From assembly GCF_004745595.1 (NCBI RefSeq), contig NZ_SRLH01000001.1, positions 622,695 through 678,042 on the forward strand: DNA of 55,348 bases. The letters run 5' to 3'. The translations under genes were made by a program, and so were the position numbers. Positions 34,124 through 40,919 of this stretch are shown here, piece by piece; position 1 is the stretch's first letter, and every line of letters begins with the position of its first letter. Below the pieces are notes generated by a model, which was not told where the DNA came from, made no database searches, and worked only from the letters and a program-made list of their open reading frames with translations. The DNA comes from Flavobacterium humi (GTDB taxonomy: Bacteria > Bacteroidota > Bacteroidia > Flavobacteriales > Flavobacteriaceae).

Positions 34124-34519
34124 ATGGAAACTAAAATGATATGGGCCAACCTGGTTTCGCATGACTTGCAAAGAACGGTTCGATTTTATACTGATTTGGG
34201 ATTCAAACCCAATGGGAAGGGCAATGATGAACTGGTGAGTTTCTTGTTTGGCGAAACTAATTTTGTGATCCATTTCTTTACACCCAAAAGGTTTGAAAAC
34301 GCTATAAAAAGCAAATCATCCGATACCAAAGCCGGCAATGAAATCATTTTTTCCTTATCTGCAAGCAGCAGGGAAGCCGTAGATGGCTGGTTTGAGAAAG
34401 TGAAGCAAGCGGGCGGGGAAATTTTTGCCCAGCCTGAAAACTTTGACCTTGGCTACACGTTTGGGTTTGCGGATCCCGATGGGCATAAATTCAATTTTTT
34501 ATACTGGCCCGGTATGTAA
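34124..34519 (+). CDS. VOC (glyoxalase/bleomycin-resistance) family protein
   Basis: A 131-residue vicinal-oxygen-chelate protein: NLVSHDLQRTVRFYTDLGFKP at 8-28, GETNFVIHFFTPKRF near 49, and the C-terminal GYTFGFADPDGHKFNFLYW, the usual beta-strand with DPDGH. His 13 and residues of the second module could bind a metal. Members include isomerases, dioxygenases and resistance proteins; this one resembles the PhnB/lactoylglutathione-lyase-like group. It stands alone behind a palindrome. Confidence 0.87.
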   Translation: METKMIWANLVSHDLQRTVRFYTDLGFKPNGKGNDELVSFLFGETNFVIHFFTPKRFENAIKSKSSDTKAGNEIIFSLSASSREAVDGWFEKVKQAGGEIFAQPENFDLGYTFGFADPDGHKFNFLYWPGM

Positions 34520-34601
34520 TTTGCATGCTCCTGCTCCCTTAAAAAGTGTTATCTTTATCTCAATTACGGCAAGCTGCAAATGCTGCAGGTAATTTCAAGA
34601 C

Positions 34602-35090
34602 ATGCTAAACAAAGAAACCGTCATACTGAACCAGGCCAAACTGTTATTTATGGTTTTTGGGGTATTAACCGTACTTATTTCCATGGCCGGTTATTTTACA
34701 CAAGGCGTAATAGTCCTACTCTACCCTATTGCTTTTACCATAACATTGACTGTGTTTTGTACGGTGGTGCTGTTTTGTTTTGATTTCATAAAAAACCAAC
34801 GGGAAAAACGGTTTTTCAGCAAGGATCCCTTTTCTGAAATTGAAAAACGGACCATCGAAAAAATACAGGTTTTCAATTCGAAATACGATTTCCCTAAAAA
34901 TGTCAGGATCATCCAACTGGATGGAAAAAAATACGAAGTCATGTATTTTGACAGTTTCTTCAGGATCCCTGTTTCCGATGTTTTGGTCATCCGGAATTTG
35001 TCTGAAAAAAAATCGGAGCCCTTTATCTTAAACTATAAGACCGCCAAATACAGCAACGCGGAGTTACTTGACCTGATACGTGCCATTTGA
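34602..35090 (+). CDS. Two-helix membrane protein with cytosolic domain, unknown
   Basis: A 162-residue protein with two membrane helices (about 13-33 and 36-58) and a charged soluble C-terminal domain of about 100 residues (FFSKDPFSEIEKRTIEKIQ onward). I do not recognise a family. It ends 130 bp before the next plus-strand gene, which has its own promoter. Confidence 0.65.
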   Translation: MLNKETVILNQAKLLFMVFGVLTVLISMAGYFTQGVIVLLYPIAFTITLTVFCTVVLFCFDFIKNQREKRFFSKDPFSEIEKRTIEKIQVFNSKYDFPKNVRIIQLDGKKYEVMYFDSFFRIPVSDVLVIRNLSEKKSEPFILNYKTAKYSNAELLDLIRAI

Positions 35091-35141
35091 AGACAACGGG
35101 CCAAAATAACCCCGGCATGCTTTATCCCTGGCTGCTTTTTA

Positions 35142-35172
35142 TTTTTTTCTTTTACTCTTTTCGATATATTTG
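35142..35172 (+). promoter_or_regulatory. Promoter of the acidic cytosolic protein gene
   Basis: -33 TTTT (3 of 4), a 19-nt spacer and -7 TATATTTG (full match, 35165-35172), 47 bp before the ATG at 35220. Confidence 0.65.
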
Positions 35173-35219
35173 CGCGTATCAGTTAACAAGCAACCCAAAA
35201 CCAATACAAACCAAATTAT

Positions 35220-35678
35220 ATGGGACTATTAAGCAAACTATTCGGCAACAAAAAACAACCTGGCCTTGACATGCCCGCGGGAAAAGAACTGCTCCTGGAG
35301 TTTGACCTCATGCATAACATCCAATTGGAAACCTGCCGGAAATATGAGGATACGAATCGGTACAAATTTATTGAAAACGGGATCTACGAAGACCTGGAAG
35401 ATACGGATGCAGCAAAATACAGGATGGTAATGTCCTACGAATTGGAAACCACAGAAGACAAACAATATCCCCTTGAAGATATCCTGGAAGAATACCTCAT
35501 CCATGTTTCGGATTTCCTGGAAGATGAGAATGATGTAAATTCCGTGAAATTCAAATTTGAATTCGGCGGTGAATTCGAGGACCTGAAGAATGCACAGCAT
35601 ATTATCGGGAAAAAGGTTTTCAACCGTGAATTCAGGGGCGCCAATGGCGAAATATTAGTTGGCCTTGTTATTGAATGA
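35220..35678 (+). CDS. Cytosolic protein of unknown function
   Basis: A 152-residue, acidic soluble protein starting MGLLSKLFGNKKQPGLD, a membrane-adhesive-looking N-terminus seen in many small flavobacterial proteins. The rest mixes helices and strands (YRMVMSYELETTEDKQYPL, VKFKFEFGGEFEDLKNAQ) without recognisable catalytic motifs. It has its own promoter and is followed by the palindromic repeat array upstream of chrA. Confidence 0.65.
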   Translation: MGLLSKLFGNKKQPGLDMPAGKELLLEFDLMHNIQLETCRKYEDTNRYKFIENGIYEDLEDTDAAKYRMVMSYELETTEDKQYPLEDILEEYLIHVSDFLEDENDVNSVKFKFEFGGEFEDLKNAQHIIGKKVFNREFRGANGEILVGLVIE

Positions 35679-35713
35679 ACCAATGCCATCGGCTTTTATC
35701 CCAACATATTTTA

Positions 35714-35834
35714 TTTTGTGGCATTTTTTTTTTCATTTATTTTTTTGCCACAAAAGTTGTGGCAAAATTTTTAAAAACATTTTTTTTGCCACAACTTTTG
35801 TGGCAAAACTTTTGAAAACATTTTTTTTGCCACA
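35714..35834. repeat. 41-bp tandem palindromic repeats upstream of chrA
   Basis: Two full palindromes, TTTTGCCACAA-AAG-TTGTGGCAAAA (35743-35767) and TTTTGCCACAA-CTT-TTGTGGCAAAA (35784-35808), are flanked by half copies (GTGGC at 35719-35723, GCCAC at 35829-35833). The units repeat every 41 bp and are separated by A/T-rich linkers containing AAACATTTTTTTT. The whole array is self-complementary and ends 16 bp before the chrA start. Confidence 0.8.
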
Positions 35835-35849
35835 GATTGAAGGAAGGCT

Positions 35850-36992
35850 ATGACCAAACTAACAAAGACAGAAATGGACAATGACCTAAGAGGTGTTGCG
35901 AAATTATTCCTGCGCCTGGGTGTTACTGCCTTTGGCGGGCCTGCAGCGCATATCGCCATGATGCGCCAGGAGGTGGTTGAGAAAAGAAAATGGATGACCG
36001 AACAGCATTTCCTTGACCTTGTTGGAGCAACCAATCTAATCCCCGGGCCCAACAGCACCGAAATGGCCATTCACATTGGGCGTGAAAGAGCCGGTTGGAA
36101 AGGCTTGATTGTGGCCGGGCTTTGTTTCATACTTCCTGCTGTTTGTATTACAGCGGTATTTGCCTGGCTATACAAACAATATGGGCAACTTCCGGAAGTA
36201 CAGCCTTTTGTTTATGGCATCAAGCCCGCAATCATTGCTGTTGTGTTGGCTGCGGTATACCCGCTTGCCAAAAAATCACTCAAAACATTTGAATTAGGGA
36301 TAATCGGTACAGTCGTATTGGCACTTTCATTGCTACACTTCAATGAAATATACCTTATGTTTGGCGCAGGGATTTTTGCTTTGGCCCTGGCATCCATCAA
36401 AAAAAGGGATACCGCAAAGGGTTTCTTTCCTTTTACTCTTTTACAGCTTTCCAAAACAGCCCTCCTGCCTGCAACCAACGTGAACTTGTTCTGGATTTTC
36501 CTTAAAATAGGAGCCATACTTTACGGAAGCGGTTATGTATTGTTTGCTTTTCTTGATACCGAGCTGGTGTCAACCGGATTATTGAGCCGGCAACAATTGA
36601 TTGATGCCATTGCAGTAGGACAATTTACACCGGGCCCTGTTTTTTCTTCGGTTACTTTTATAGGGTATCAAATCAATGGCTGGCCAGGAGCAATCGTTTC
36701 AACCGTTGGGATTTTCCTTCCTTCATTTGTTTTTGTGGCTTTGCTTAACCCTCTTGTAAAACGAATGAGGGACTCCACGTTATTTTCTGTCTTTCTTGAC
36801 GCTGTCAATGTGGCTTCAATAGCCATTATAATTGCCGTATGTTACACCATGGGCAAAGACAGCATGAATGACTGGCGGACAATCCTTATTGCCATTGGAA
36901 GCATCCTGCTGGCATTTGGTTACAAAAACATCAATACTGCCTGGGTGGTTTTAGGTGGCTCGATTGCAGGTTATGTATTGGCATTAGTGTAA
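35850..36992 (+). CDS. chrA: Chromate transporter, long-chain CHR family
   Basis: A 380-residue membrane protein built of two homologous CHR domains. Domain 1 begins FLRLGVTAFGGPAAHIAMMR near 13; domain 2 has SGYVLFAFLDTELVST and GQFTPGPVFSSVTFIGYQ near 225-270, the repeated FGGP/TPGP motifs. ChrA exports chromate by the proton gradient, and many homologs may transport other oxyanions such as sulfate. The start ATG lies just after the 41-bp repeats. It stands alone with no ChrB-like regulator nearby. Confidence 0.88.
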   Translation: MTKLTKTEMDNDLRGVAKLFLRLGVTAFGGPAAHIAMMRQEVVEKRKWMTEQHFLDLVGATNLIPGPNSTEMAIHIGRERAGWKGLIVAGLCFILPAVCITAVFAWLYKQYGQLPEVQPFVYGIKPAIIAVVLAAVYPLAKKSLKTFELGIIGTVVLALSLLHFNEIYLMFGAGIFALALASIKKRDTAKGFFPFTLLQLSKTALLPATNVNLFWIFLKIGAILYGSGYVLFAFLDTELVSTGLLSRQQLIDAIAVGQFTPGPVFSSVTFIGYQINGWPGAIVSTVGIFLPSFVFVALLNPLVKRMRDSTLFSVFLDAVNVASIAIIIAVCYTMGKDSMNDWRTILIAIGSILLAFGYKNINTAWVVLGGSIAGYVLALV

Positions 36993-37035
36993 GGTTTCCA
37001 CAACATACGCTAATATGCCAAATCCCTAAACTATG

Positions 37036-37440
37036 TCAATTGGCATCCAAGACAATTTCCCACCTGTCGAAATTACAATCGTGCTTATATCCTAATTCAC
37101 ACATTTCCACACTCCATTTCCGTAAAGCTTCGTGCATCATTTTTATTTCAGTTGTCCTGCCCGAAACCATAAAAAGATCTTTATTGTTGGGGGCAATGCA
37201 ATTGTGGACCTTATAATTTAATTTTTCAATTTCCGTAACGAGCGCTTCCGATTTTTTCAGGATGTTGGTGTAAAAACAGTACTCAATAGTCAATTTATCT
37301 TCTTCCTCAATATCGGAATCCCGCAACCGCACCAATGTTTCTATGGCAGTATGCGATTGTTTTTCAAGATTATCCATAAAATCATTTTCAGAAACGAATG
37401 GTTTCGCCTGCCTGGATTTCAGAAAGTGTAAAATTTTCAT
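37036..37440 (-). CDS. RraB-like protein (regulator of RNase E activity family)
   Basis: A 134-residue protein. Its C-terminal half VSGRTTEIKMMHEALRKW, then EMCELGYKHDCNFDRWEIV, matches the RraB domain pattern (SGRTTPMKxDH ... ELGYxHDCxFDGW). In E. coli RraB binds and inhibits RNase E. The N-terminal half (about 1-60) is helical and unlike E. coli RraB. The gene is monocistronic on the minus strand. Whether the partner is RNase E/G or something else in this organism is unknown. Confidence 0.7.
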   Translation of the reverse strand: MKILHFLKSRQAKPFVSENDFMDNLEKQSHTAIETLVRLRDSDIEEEDKLTIEYCFYTNILKKSEALVTEIEKLNYKVHNCIAPNNKDLFMVSGRTTEIKMMHEALRKWSVEMCELGYKHDCNFDRWEIVLDAN

Positions 37441-37586
37441 TGTATCGGTTTTATATCGTGCAATTGCTTTATTCCTGAGGTAAACAGGGCTCCACCCTAA
37501 ACGGAACCCTATCCAAAAATACTATTCATTTCCAGATCAGGGCCAATTTGATTATTATCTTTCTGTAAAATTAAAGGAGCCTGGAA

Positions 37587-38075
37587 TTATTTTTTCTTTT
37601 TATTTTTCTTCTTGGCTTTCATTTTTGCCTCTTTCTCTTTTAGCTTCTTTTTGGCTTTCTCTTTTTTTGCCTTTTCCCTTTTCTTTTTCTTAGCTTTCTT
37701 CTTTTTCTCTTTCTCCTTCTCTTGTGCTTTTTTCTTTTTTTTCTTTTCTTTCTCTTTGGCCTTGTCTTTCATTTTTCTCTTTTTATCGGAATCTTTTTTG
37801 TTTGCATCAGCAGCATTCGTTGGGATAACTTCCCCTACTACTGCTGCTTCCTTTATTGGGCCCTCATTACTGGTTTTTTCCTCATTATTTAAAACGGCAG
37901 CCTTTTCGTCTTTTGCCTTGTTTTCAATTTTGGATGCAGCAGGAGCTGTAACTGCTTTTTTTACTGCGGGCTTCCTTACGGGAGTTTTACGGGGAGCCGC
38001 CACTTTTCTTGGTGTTGGTGGCACAGCTTTGGTTTCTTCCTTACCGGTGGTTTCGGGTTGTTTTTTTTCTTCCAT
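37587..38075 (-). CDS. Lys-rich low-complexity protein, histone H1-like N-terminal part
   Basis: A 162-residue protein. The N-terminal part has Pro/Ala/Lys motifs (PRKVAAPRKTPVRKPAVKK) resembling histone H1-like tails; the middle is mixed; the last 65 residues are almost only Lys, Glu, Ala and Arg in KEKEKKKKKK-type runs, and would form a highly charged helix. It is very basic and could bind nucleic acids. A promoter with a full -7 match lies upstream, which supports that it is a real gene. Repeat expansion is likely in the tail. Confidence 0.6.
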   Translation of the reverse strand: MEEKKQPETTGKEETKAVPPTPRKVAAPRKTPVRKPAVKKAVTAPAASKIENKAKDEKAAVLNNEEKTSNEGPIKEAAVVGEVIPTNAADANKKDSDKKRKMKDKAKEKEKKKKKKAQEKEKEKKKKAKKKKREKAKKEKAKKKLKEKEAKMKAKKKNKKKK

Positions 38076-38122
38076 AGTCCATTTTGCTTTTTTTATTATT
38101 TTAGCGTTATTTTACTGTTAAA

Positions 38123-38153
38123 CAAATGTAAATCATTAAAATAATACCACAAT
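38123..38153 (-). promoter_or_regulatory. Promoter of the Lys-rich protein gene
   Basis: Minus strand -33 ATTG (38150-38153), a 19-nt spacer and -7 TACATTTG (38123-38130), 47 bp before the ATG at 38075. The -33 box is inside an arm of the inverted repeat at 38150-38188. Confidence 0.65.
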
Positions 38154-38188
38154 GTTAAGTTTTTTGTTAAAGTAAAAGCTTAACATTG
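38150..38188. promoter_or_regulatory. Inverted repeat between divergent genes, candidate operator
   Basis: CAATGTTAAG (38150-38159) and CTTAACATTG (38179-38188) are perfect 10-bp arms 19 nt apart. The left arm covers the -33 box of the minus-strand promoter. Binding there could control the Lys-rich gene and the SnoaL-like gene together. Confidence 0.5.
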
Positions 38189-38244
38189 GCATTGCCGATT
38201 ATAATCTCCCTTACACCAACCACCACCTGCAAAACCTATTTGTT

Positions 38245-38673
38245 ATGAAAGATGCAAACAAACCCGGAACCTCCGCAAGGAACAAGGCCAACTACCTAAA
38301 GGCCAAAGAAGCCTTCAACAACAAGGAGGTCGATAAGTGTATTCTTTATTACGCCCCGAACCATGAAGTCAAATCCAGGCAAAGCGAAAAAGGCCGGGAA
38401 GGGATCCGGAAATTCCTTGAAGGCATGCACCAAACCTGGCCGGACATCCAGATTACAGTTGAACAGGCTGTTGCCGAAGACAATTGGGTCATGGGCCGAA
38501 GCATTGCCACTGCCACACACTCGCAAACGGTTTTGGGGGTACCGCCTACGCATAAAAAAATCACGGCCTCCTTTTGGGACCTGCATCTTTTTGATGAAAA
38601 CGGCCTGATTACCGAAACCTGGAACTTAATGGACAATTTGGCGATCATGCAGCAGATTGGGTTGTTGAAGTGA
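38245..38673 (+). CDS. SnoaL-like/ester cyclase family protein
   Basis: A 142-residue NTF2-like protein: NYLKAKEAFNNKEVDKCILYY at the start, GREGIRKFLEGMHQTWPDIQ near 53-72, and the C-terminal DLHLFDENGLITETWNLMDN strand pair typical of SnoaL-like (polyketide cyclase-related) proteins. The natural substrate of such stand-alone members is unknown; some are stress or detoxification proteins. It is divergent to the Lys-rich gene. Confidence 0.8.
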   Translation: MKDANKPGTSARNKANYLKAKEAFNNKEVDKCILYYAPNHEVKSRQSEKGREGIRKFLEGMHQTWPDIQITVEQAVAEDNWVMGRSIATATHSQTVLGVPPTHKKITASFWDLHLFDENGLITETWNLMDNLAIMQQIGLLK

Positions 38674-38710
38674 AGATGCCATACCTATGCCTTTCAGGCT
38701 TGTTTTTGTT

Positions 38711-38718
38711 TAGCTTTG
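38711..38718 (+). promoter_or_regulatory. -7 box within a recurring TTTTTGTTTAG promoter segment
   Basis: TAGCTTTG is a full TAnnTTTG match in the context TTTTTGTTTAGCTTTG, 37 bp before the next ATG. The same context recurs upstream of the genes at 40115 and 42488. Confidence 0.5.
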
Positions 38719-38755
38719 CTATCCTATAAACAAGTTAACCGATAATTAAAATCAT

Positions 38756-38959
38756 ATGCCCACCCTAAAAATATGTGATGAATGCAGTAGTGAATTTTAT
38801 AAAGAAAGTTCGCAAATGGAAAGCCTTTGTCCCGAATGTTCAAACATTATATATGGTTATGAAAATTGTGAGCATGAGTTCCTAAACAATCGTTGTGTAA
38901 AATGTTACTGGAATGGCAATTCAACTGATTATTTAGATACATTAAAATCAGAAAACTAA
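38756..38959 (+). CDS. Small zinc-ribbon protein
   Basis: A 67-residue protein with three likely metal-binding pairs: CDECSSEFY at 7-15, CPECSN near 29-34, and CEHEFLNNRCVKCYW near 41-55 (C-x-H and CxxC). It is predicted to bind one or two zinc ions. No DNA-binding or enzymatic domain is attached. Similar short proteins occur in flavobacteria with unknown function. Confidence 0.7.
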   Translation: MPTLKICDECSSEFYKESSQMESLCPECSNIIYGYENCEHEFLNNRCVKCYWNGNSTDYLDTLKSEN

Positions 38960-39009
38960 AAGCAATCGTACAAAAACAGGTAACCTATACCCTTTCACAA
39001 AACAAAAAA

Positions 39010-39573
39010 ATGAAACACCTCCCCCTCCTATTGCTGCTATTCTGCCTCGGTTCCTGCTGTAATAAAATGGAATTAACGGAAGAAGAAAAAAATTGGTGCC
39101 CTTATGAAGAAGGCCAGACTTTGATTTTCAAGAGTAATCTTGGAAACCTGGATACCCTACAGGTAGATTCCCGAGTAGAAAATTATACCAATCCAGGTTG
39201 CAATTGCGTTGAAGTTTCTTTCGAGCAGCTCCATTATATTGAACTTGTCTTAAGCCTGAAAAGCAACACCAAAACATTATTGCACAGTACCGTTTCAATA
39301 ATGAAAAACGATGAAGGAGATGCAACTTACCCCAAACTAAGTTTTTTTGGATTGACCAACACTTTACAGGACAAACCAACCCTCTCAAAAAAACTCAGGA
39401 TTCAGGCTACAAATCAATTGTATGAGCACGTCTATAAATTTGAAGACTCGATTAATGCCAAAAATATTGATGACGGCTATTTATCGTGTTTTTATTATGA
39501 CAGGAAAAATGGTTTGGTAAAGTATGTTGCCAAAGATGGGGAAATATTTGAGCTGATTAAGAAAAATGGTTGA
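39010..39573 (+). CDS. Lipoprotein of unknown function
   Basis: A 187-residue predicted lipoprotein (signal MKHLPLLLLLFCLGSCCNK, lipobox GSC at 14-16 with a second Cys). The mature part mixes beta strands (QTLIFKSNLGNLDTLQVD) with a conserved-looking NPGCNCVEVSFEQ Cys pair. It has no recognised family. The next frame begins at its stop codon (39570), suggesting translational coupling. Confidence 0.7.
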   Translation: MKHLPLLLLLFCLGSCCNKMELTEEEKNWCPYEEGQTLIFKSNLGNLDTLQVDSRVENYTNPGCNCVEVSFEQLHYIELVLSLKSNTKTLLHSTVSIMKNDEGDATYPKLSFFGLTNTLQDKPTLSKKLRIQATNQLYEHVYKFEDSINAKNIDDGYLSCFYYDRKNGLVKYVAKDGEIFELIKKNG

Positions 39574-39854
39574 AAAGAGTAATTAAACAATGGGAAAACA
39601 AGCTTATCTCAGAATACTACGTCAATAAAAAGAAAAAAAAGAAAATAACTGTTGATGCTAAAACATTAAATGAGTTCATTTTATTCGAACGAATGGTTTT
39701 GCAAAGAAACAGAAGAGGCCGTTTTTCAATTTGTACAAGTTCAATGAATTATTCTTTTCAGCTTAATGGTAAAAAAGAAATTGAAATTCATGATGGAAGT
39801 TGTGATTGGGATGGATATTACGTAATGGTAAAAAACATTTTTAATGTAAATTGA
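39570..39854 (+). CDS. Small protein coupled to the upstream lipoprotein, unknown
   Basis: A 94-residue frame beginning with TTG at 39570, whose last two bases are the first two of the TGA stop of the upstream lipoprotein (tTGA overlap). The product has a basic N-terminal half with a Lys run (NKKKKKKIT) and a C-terminal part that looks folded (FSICTSSMNYSFQLNGK, CDWDGYYVMV). The first ATG is too far in (residue 42), so the TTG start is preferred. It may be real and coupled, or a remnant of a larger gene. Confidence 0.5.
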   Translation: MKRVIKQWENKLISEYYVNKKKKKKITVDAKTLNEFILFERMVLQRNRRGRFSICTSSMNYSFQLNGKKEIEIHDGSCDWDGYYVMVKNIFNVN

Positions 39855-39934
39855 TCCTATCTTCAAGCAATAGTTTTTTCCACTTGCCTCACTTTGTGAT
39901 CAAAAAAATCATTTCAAAAAAATTACCACACTTT

Positions 39935-40011
39935 CTGTTTCAAAATATTTTTTTAAAAAAATTTGCAACAACTTTTGTTGCAAAAAAAATATTTTGAAAA
40001 ATTTGAAACAG
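39935..40011. repeat. Nested inverted repeat related to the chrA-upstream palindromes
   Basis: Outer arms CTGTTTCAAA (39935-39944) and TTTGAAACAG (40002-40011) are perfect complements. Inside is TTTGCAACAA-CTT-TTGTTGCAAA (39962-39984), the same core as the 35784-35808 palindrome with C-to-A in one arm matched by G-to-T in the other. It lies in the 260-bp gap before the gene at 40115. Confidence 0.65.
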
Positions 40012-40037
40012 TTTTTTCATAGATAGCATCAACCCAT

Positions 40038-40074
40038 CCTTTTAAACGCGTTTCAATCTTTTTGTTTAGTTTTA
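40038..40074 (+). repeat. Duplicated promoter segment, copy 1
   Basis: The segment from CCTTTTAAACGCG to TTTTTGTTTAGTTTTA is similar at about 30 of 36 positions to 42420-42455, which precedes another exported-protein gene. The putative -7 box here (TAGTTTTA) is one base off consensus. Confidence 0.5.
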
Positions 40075-40114
40075 CCTCTAAAACATCTTGTCTGTTATTT
40101 TTAATTATCCTGCC

Positions 40115-40690
40115 ATGAAGTTACTCACAAACAAATCTATTATTTTTCTCTTACTTACATTGGTTTGCTGTGTTTCAAAACCATTGGAAATTGTCTATGA
40201 ATCAAAAACTAAGGGAAAGGCAACGGAACTAAATGAAACCAAAATTTATAACCTTAAAATCCAAACGAAAAATGCCGATTTCAATTATTCTAAACTAGAT
40301 AATATAGATGAGCATTTCGGTTTATTTACCGAACCAAAAAGAATAACAGCCGCTTTTGAGCCTATACATGGCAAATACAATTACTACCAATTTATCGCTA
40401 CATTTAAAGGATATAGCTATAATGGCGGCGGCCCAACATCAATAAAAGATTTTAACGACATTTTAATCATCAAAACAAACGGCAGTAATCAAATAATCGA
40501 CGCTTATCAATATACTCTGGAATGGTCTGAACCTGATTTTCAGTATGATGTTTTTAAACTGTCTGCCAAAAATGTTCTTTTGTCGGATCGTTTAAAAATT
40601 GAAGACCTGAAACTGGTAAGAACATATACCAGGAATGAGAACGATACGTACCCAAACGAAACCGGCATTATTAAGTTGAATAATCAATAG
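40115..40690 (+). CDS. Lipoprotein of unknown function
   Basis: About 191 residues from the ATG at 40115, which gives a clean signal peptide (MKLLTNKSIIFLLLTLVCCVSK) with a double Cys lipobox; a longer frame from a TTG at 40088 would place nine residues before it. The mature part is beta-rich (YNYYQFIATFKGYSYNGGG, NDILIIKTNGSNQIIDAYQ). No family is recognised. It is followed by an 11-bp hairpin 45 bp after the stop. Confidence 0.68.
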   Translation: MKLLTNKSIIFLLLTLVCCVSKPLEIVYESKTKGKATELNETKIYNLKIQTKNADFNYSKLDNIDEHFGLFTEPKRITAAFEPIHGKYNYYQFIATFKGYSYNGGGPTSIKDFNDILIIKTNGSNQIIDAYQYTLEWSEPDFQYDVFKLSAKNVLLSDRLKIEDLKLVRTYTRNENDTYPNETGIIKLNNQ

Positions 40691-40734
40691 GCATGTTTAA
40701 AGCAAGTAAGATTGAGGAGCCTATTTTATACTAT

Positions 40735-40760
40735 AACTCAAAGTCTCCCGACTTTGAGTT
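40735..40760. repeat. Strong hairpin AACTCAAAGTC-TCCC-GACTTTGAGTT
   Basis: Perfect 11-bp stem with a 4-nt loop in the gap after the lipoprotein gene. A related AAAGTCTCCCGGCT sequence occurs at 43540-43553. No T run follows, so it looks like a REP-type element and not a terminator. Confidence 0.55.
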
Positions 40761-40919
40761 GCCGAGCTTTGTACGCTGCGCAAAAAATCTTTCCCTGAAG
40801 CAAAACCCATTGCTCGTATTTCTTAAAATTTATAAGAAAAATCAATCATTTATTCTTTTTTAATACATTTACATTGGCAATTTTGTAAAAACAAGATAGA
40901 AATAAAACATTTTAAGCAA

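Noticed and set aside
37612..38121. Long plus-strand open frame rich in Phe, Ser and Ala
   Set aside because: It is the antisense of the Lys/Glu/Ala-rich gene; A-rich Lys codons read as TTT (Phe) on the other strand. The minus strand has a promoter and H1-like sequence.
40735..40760. Strong hairpin considered as the terminator of the 40115-40690 lipoprotein gene
   Set aside because: It is followed by GCCGAGC and not by T's, and a related sequence occurs at 43540, so it is listed as a repeat.
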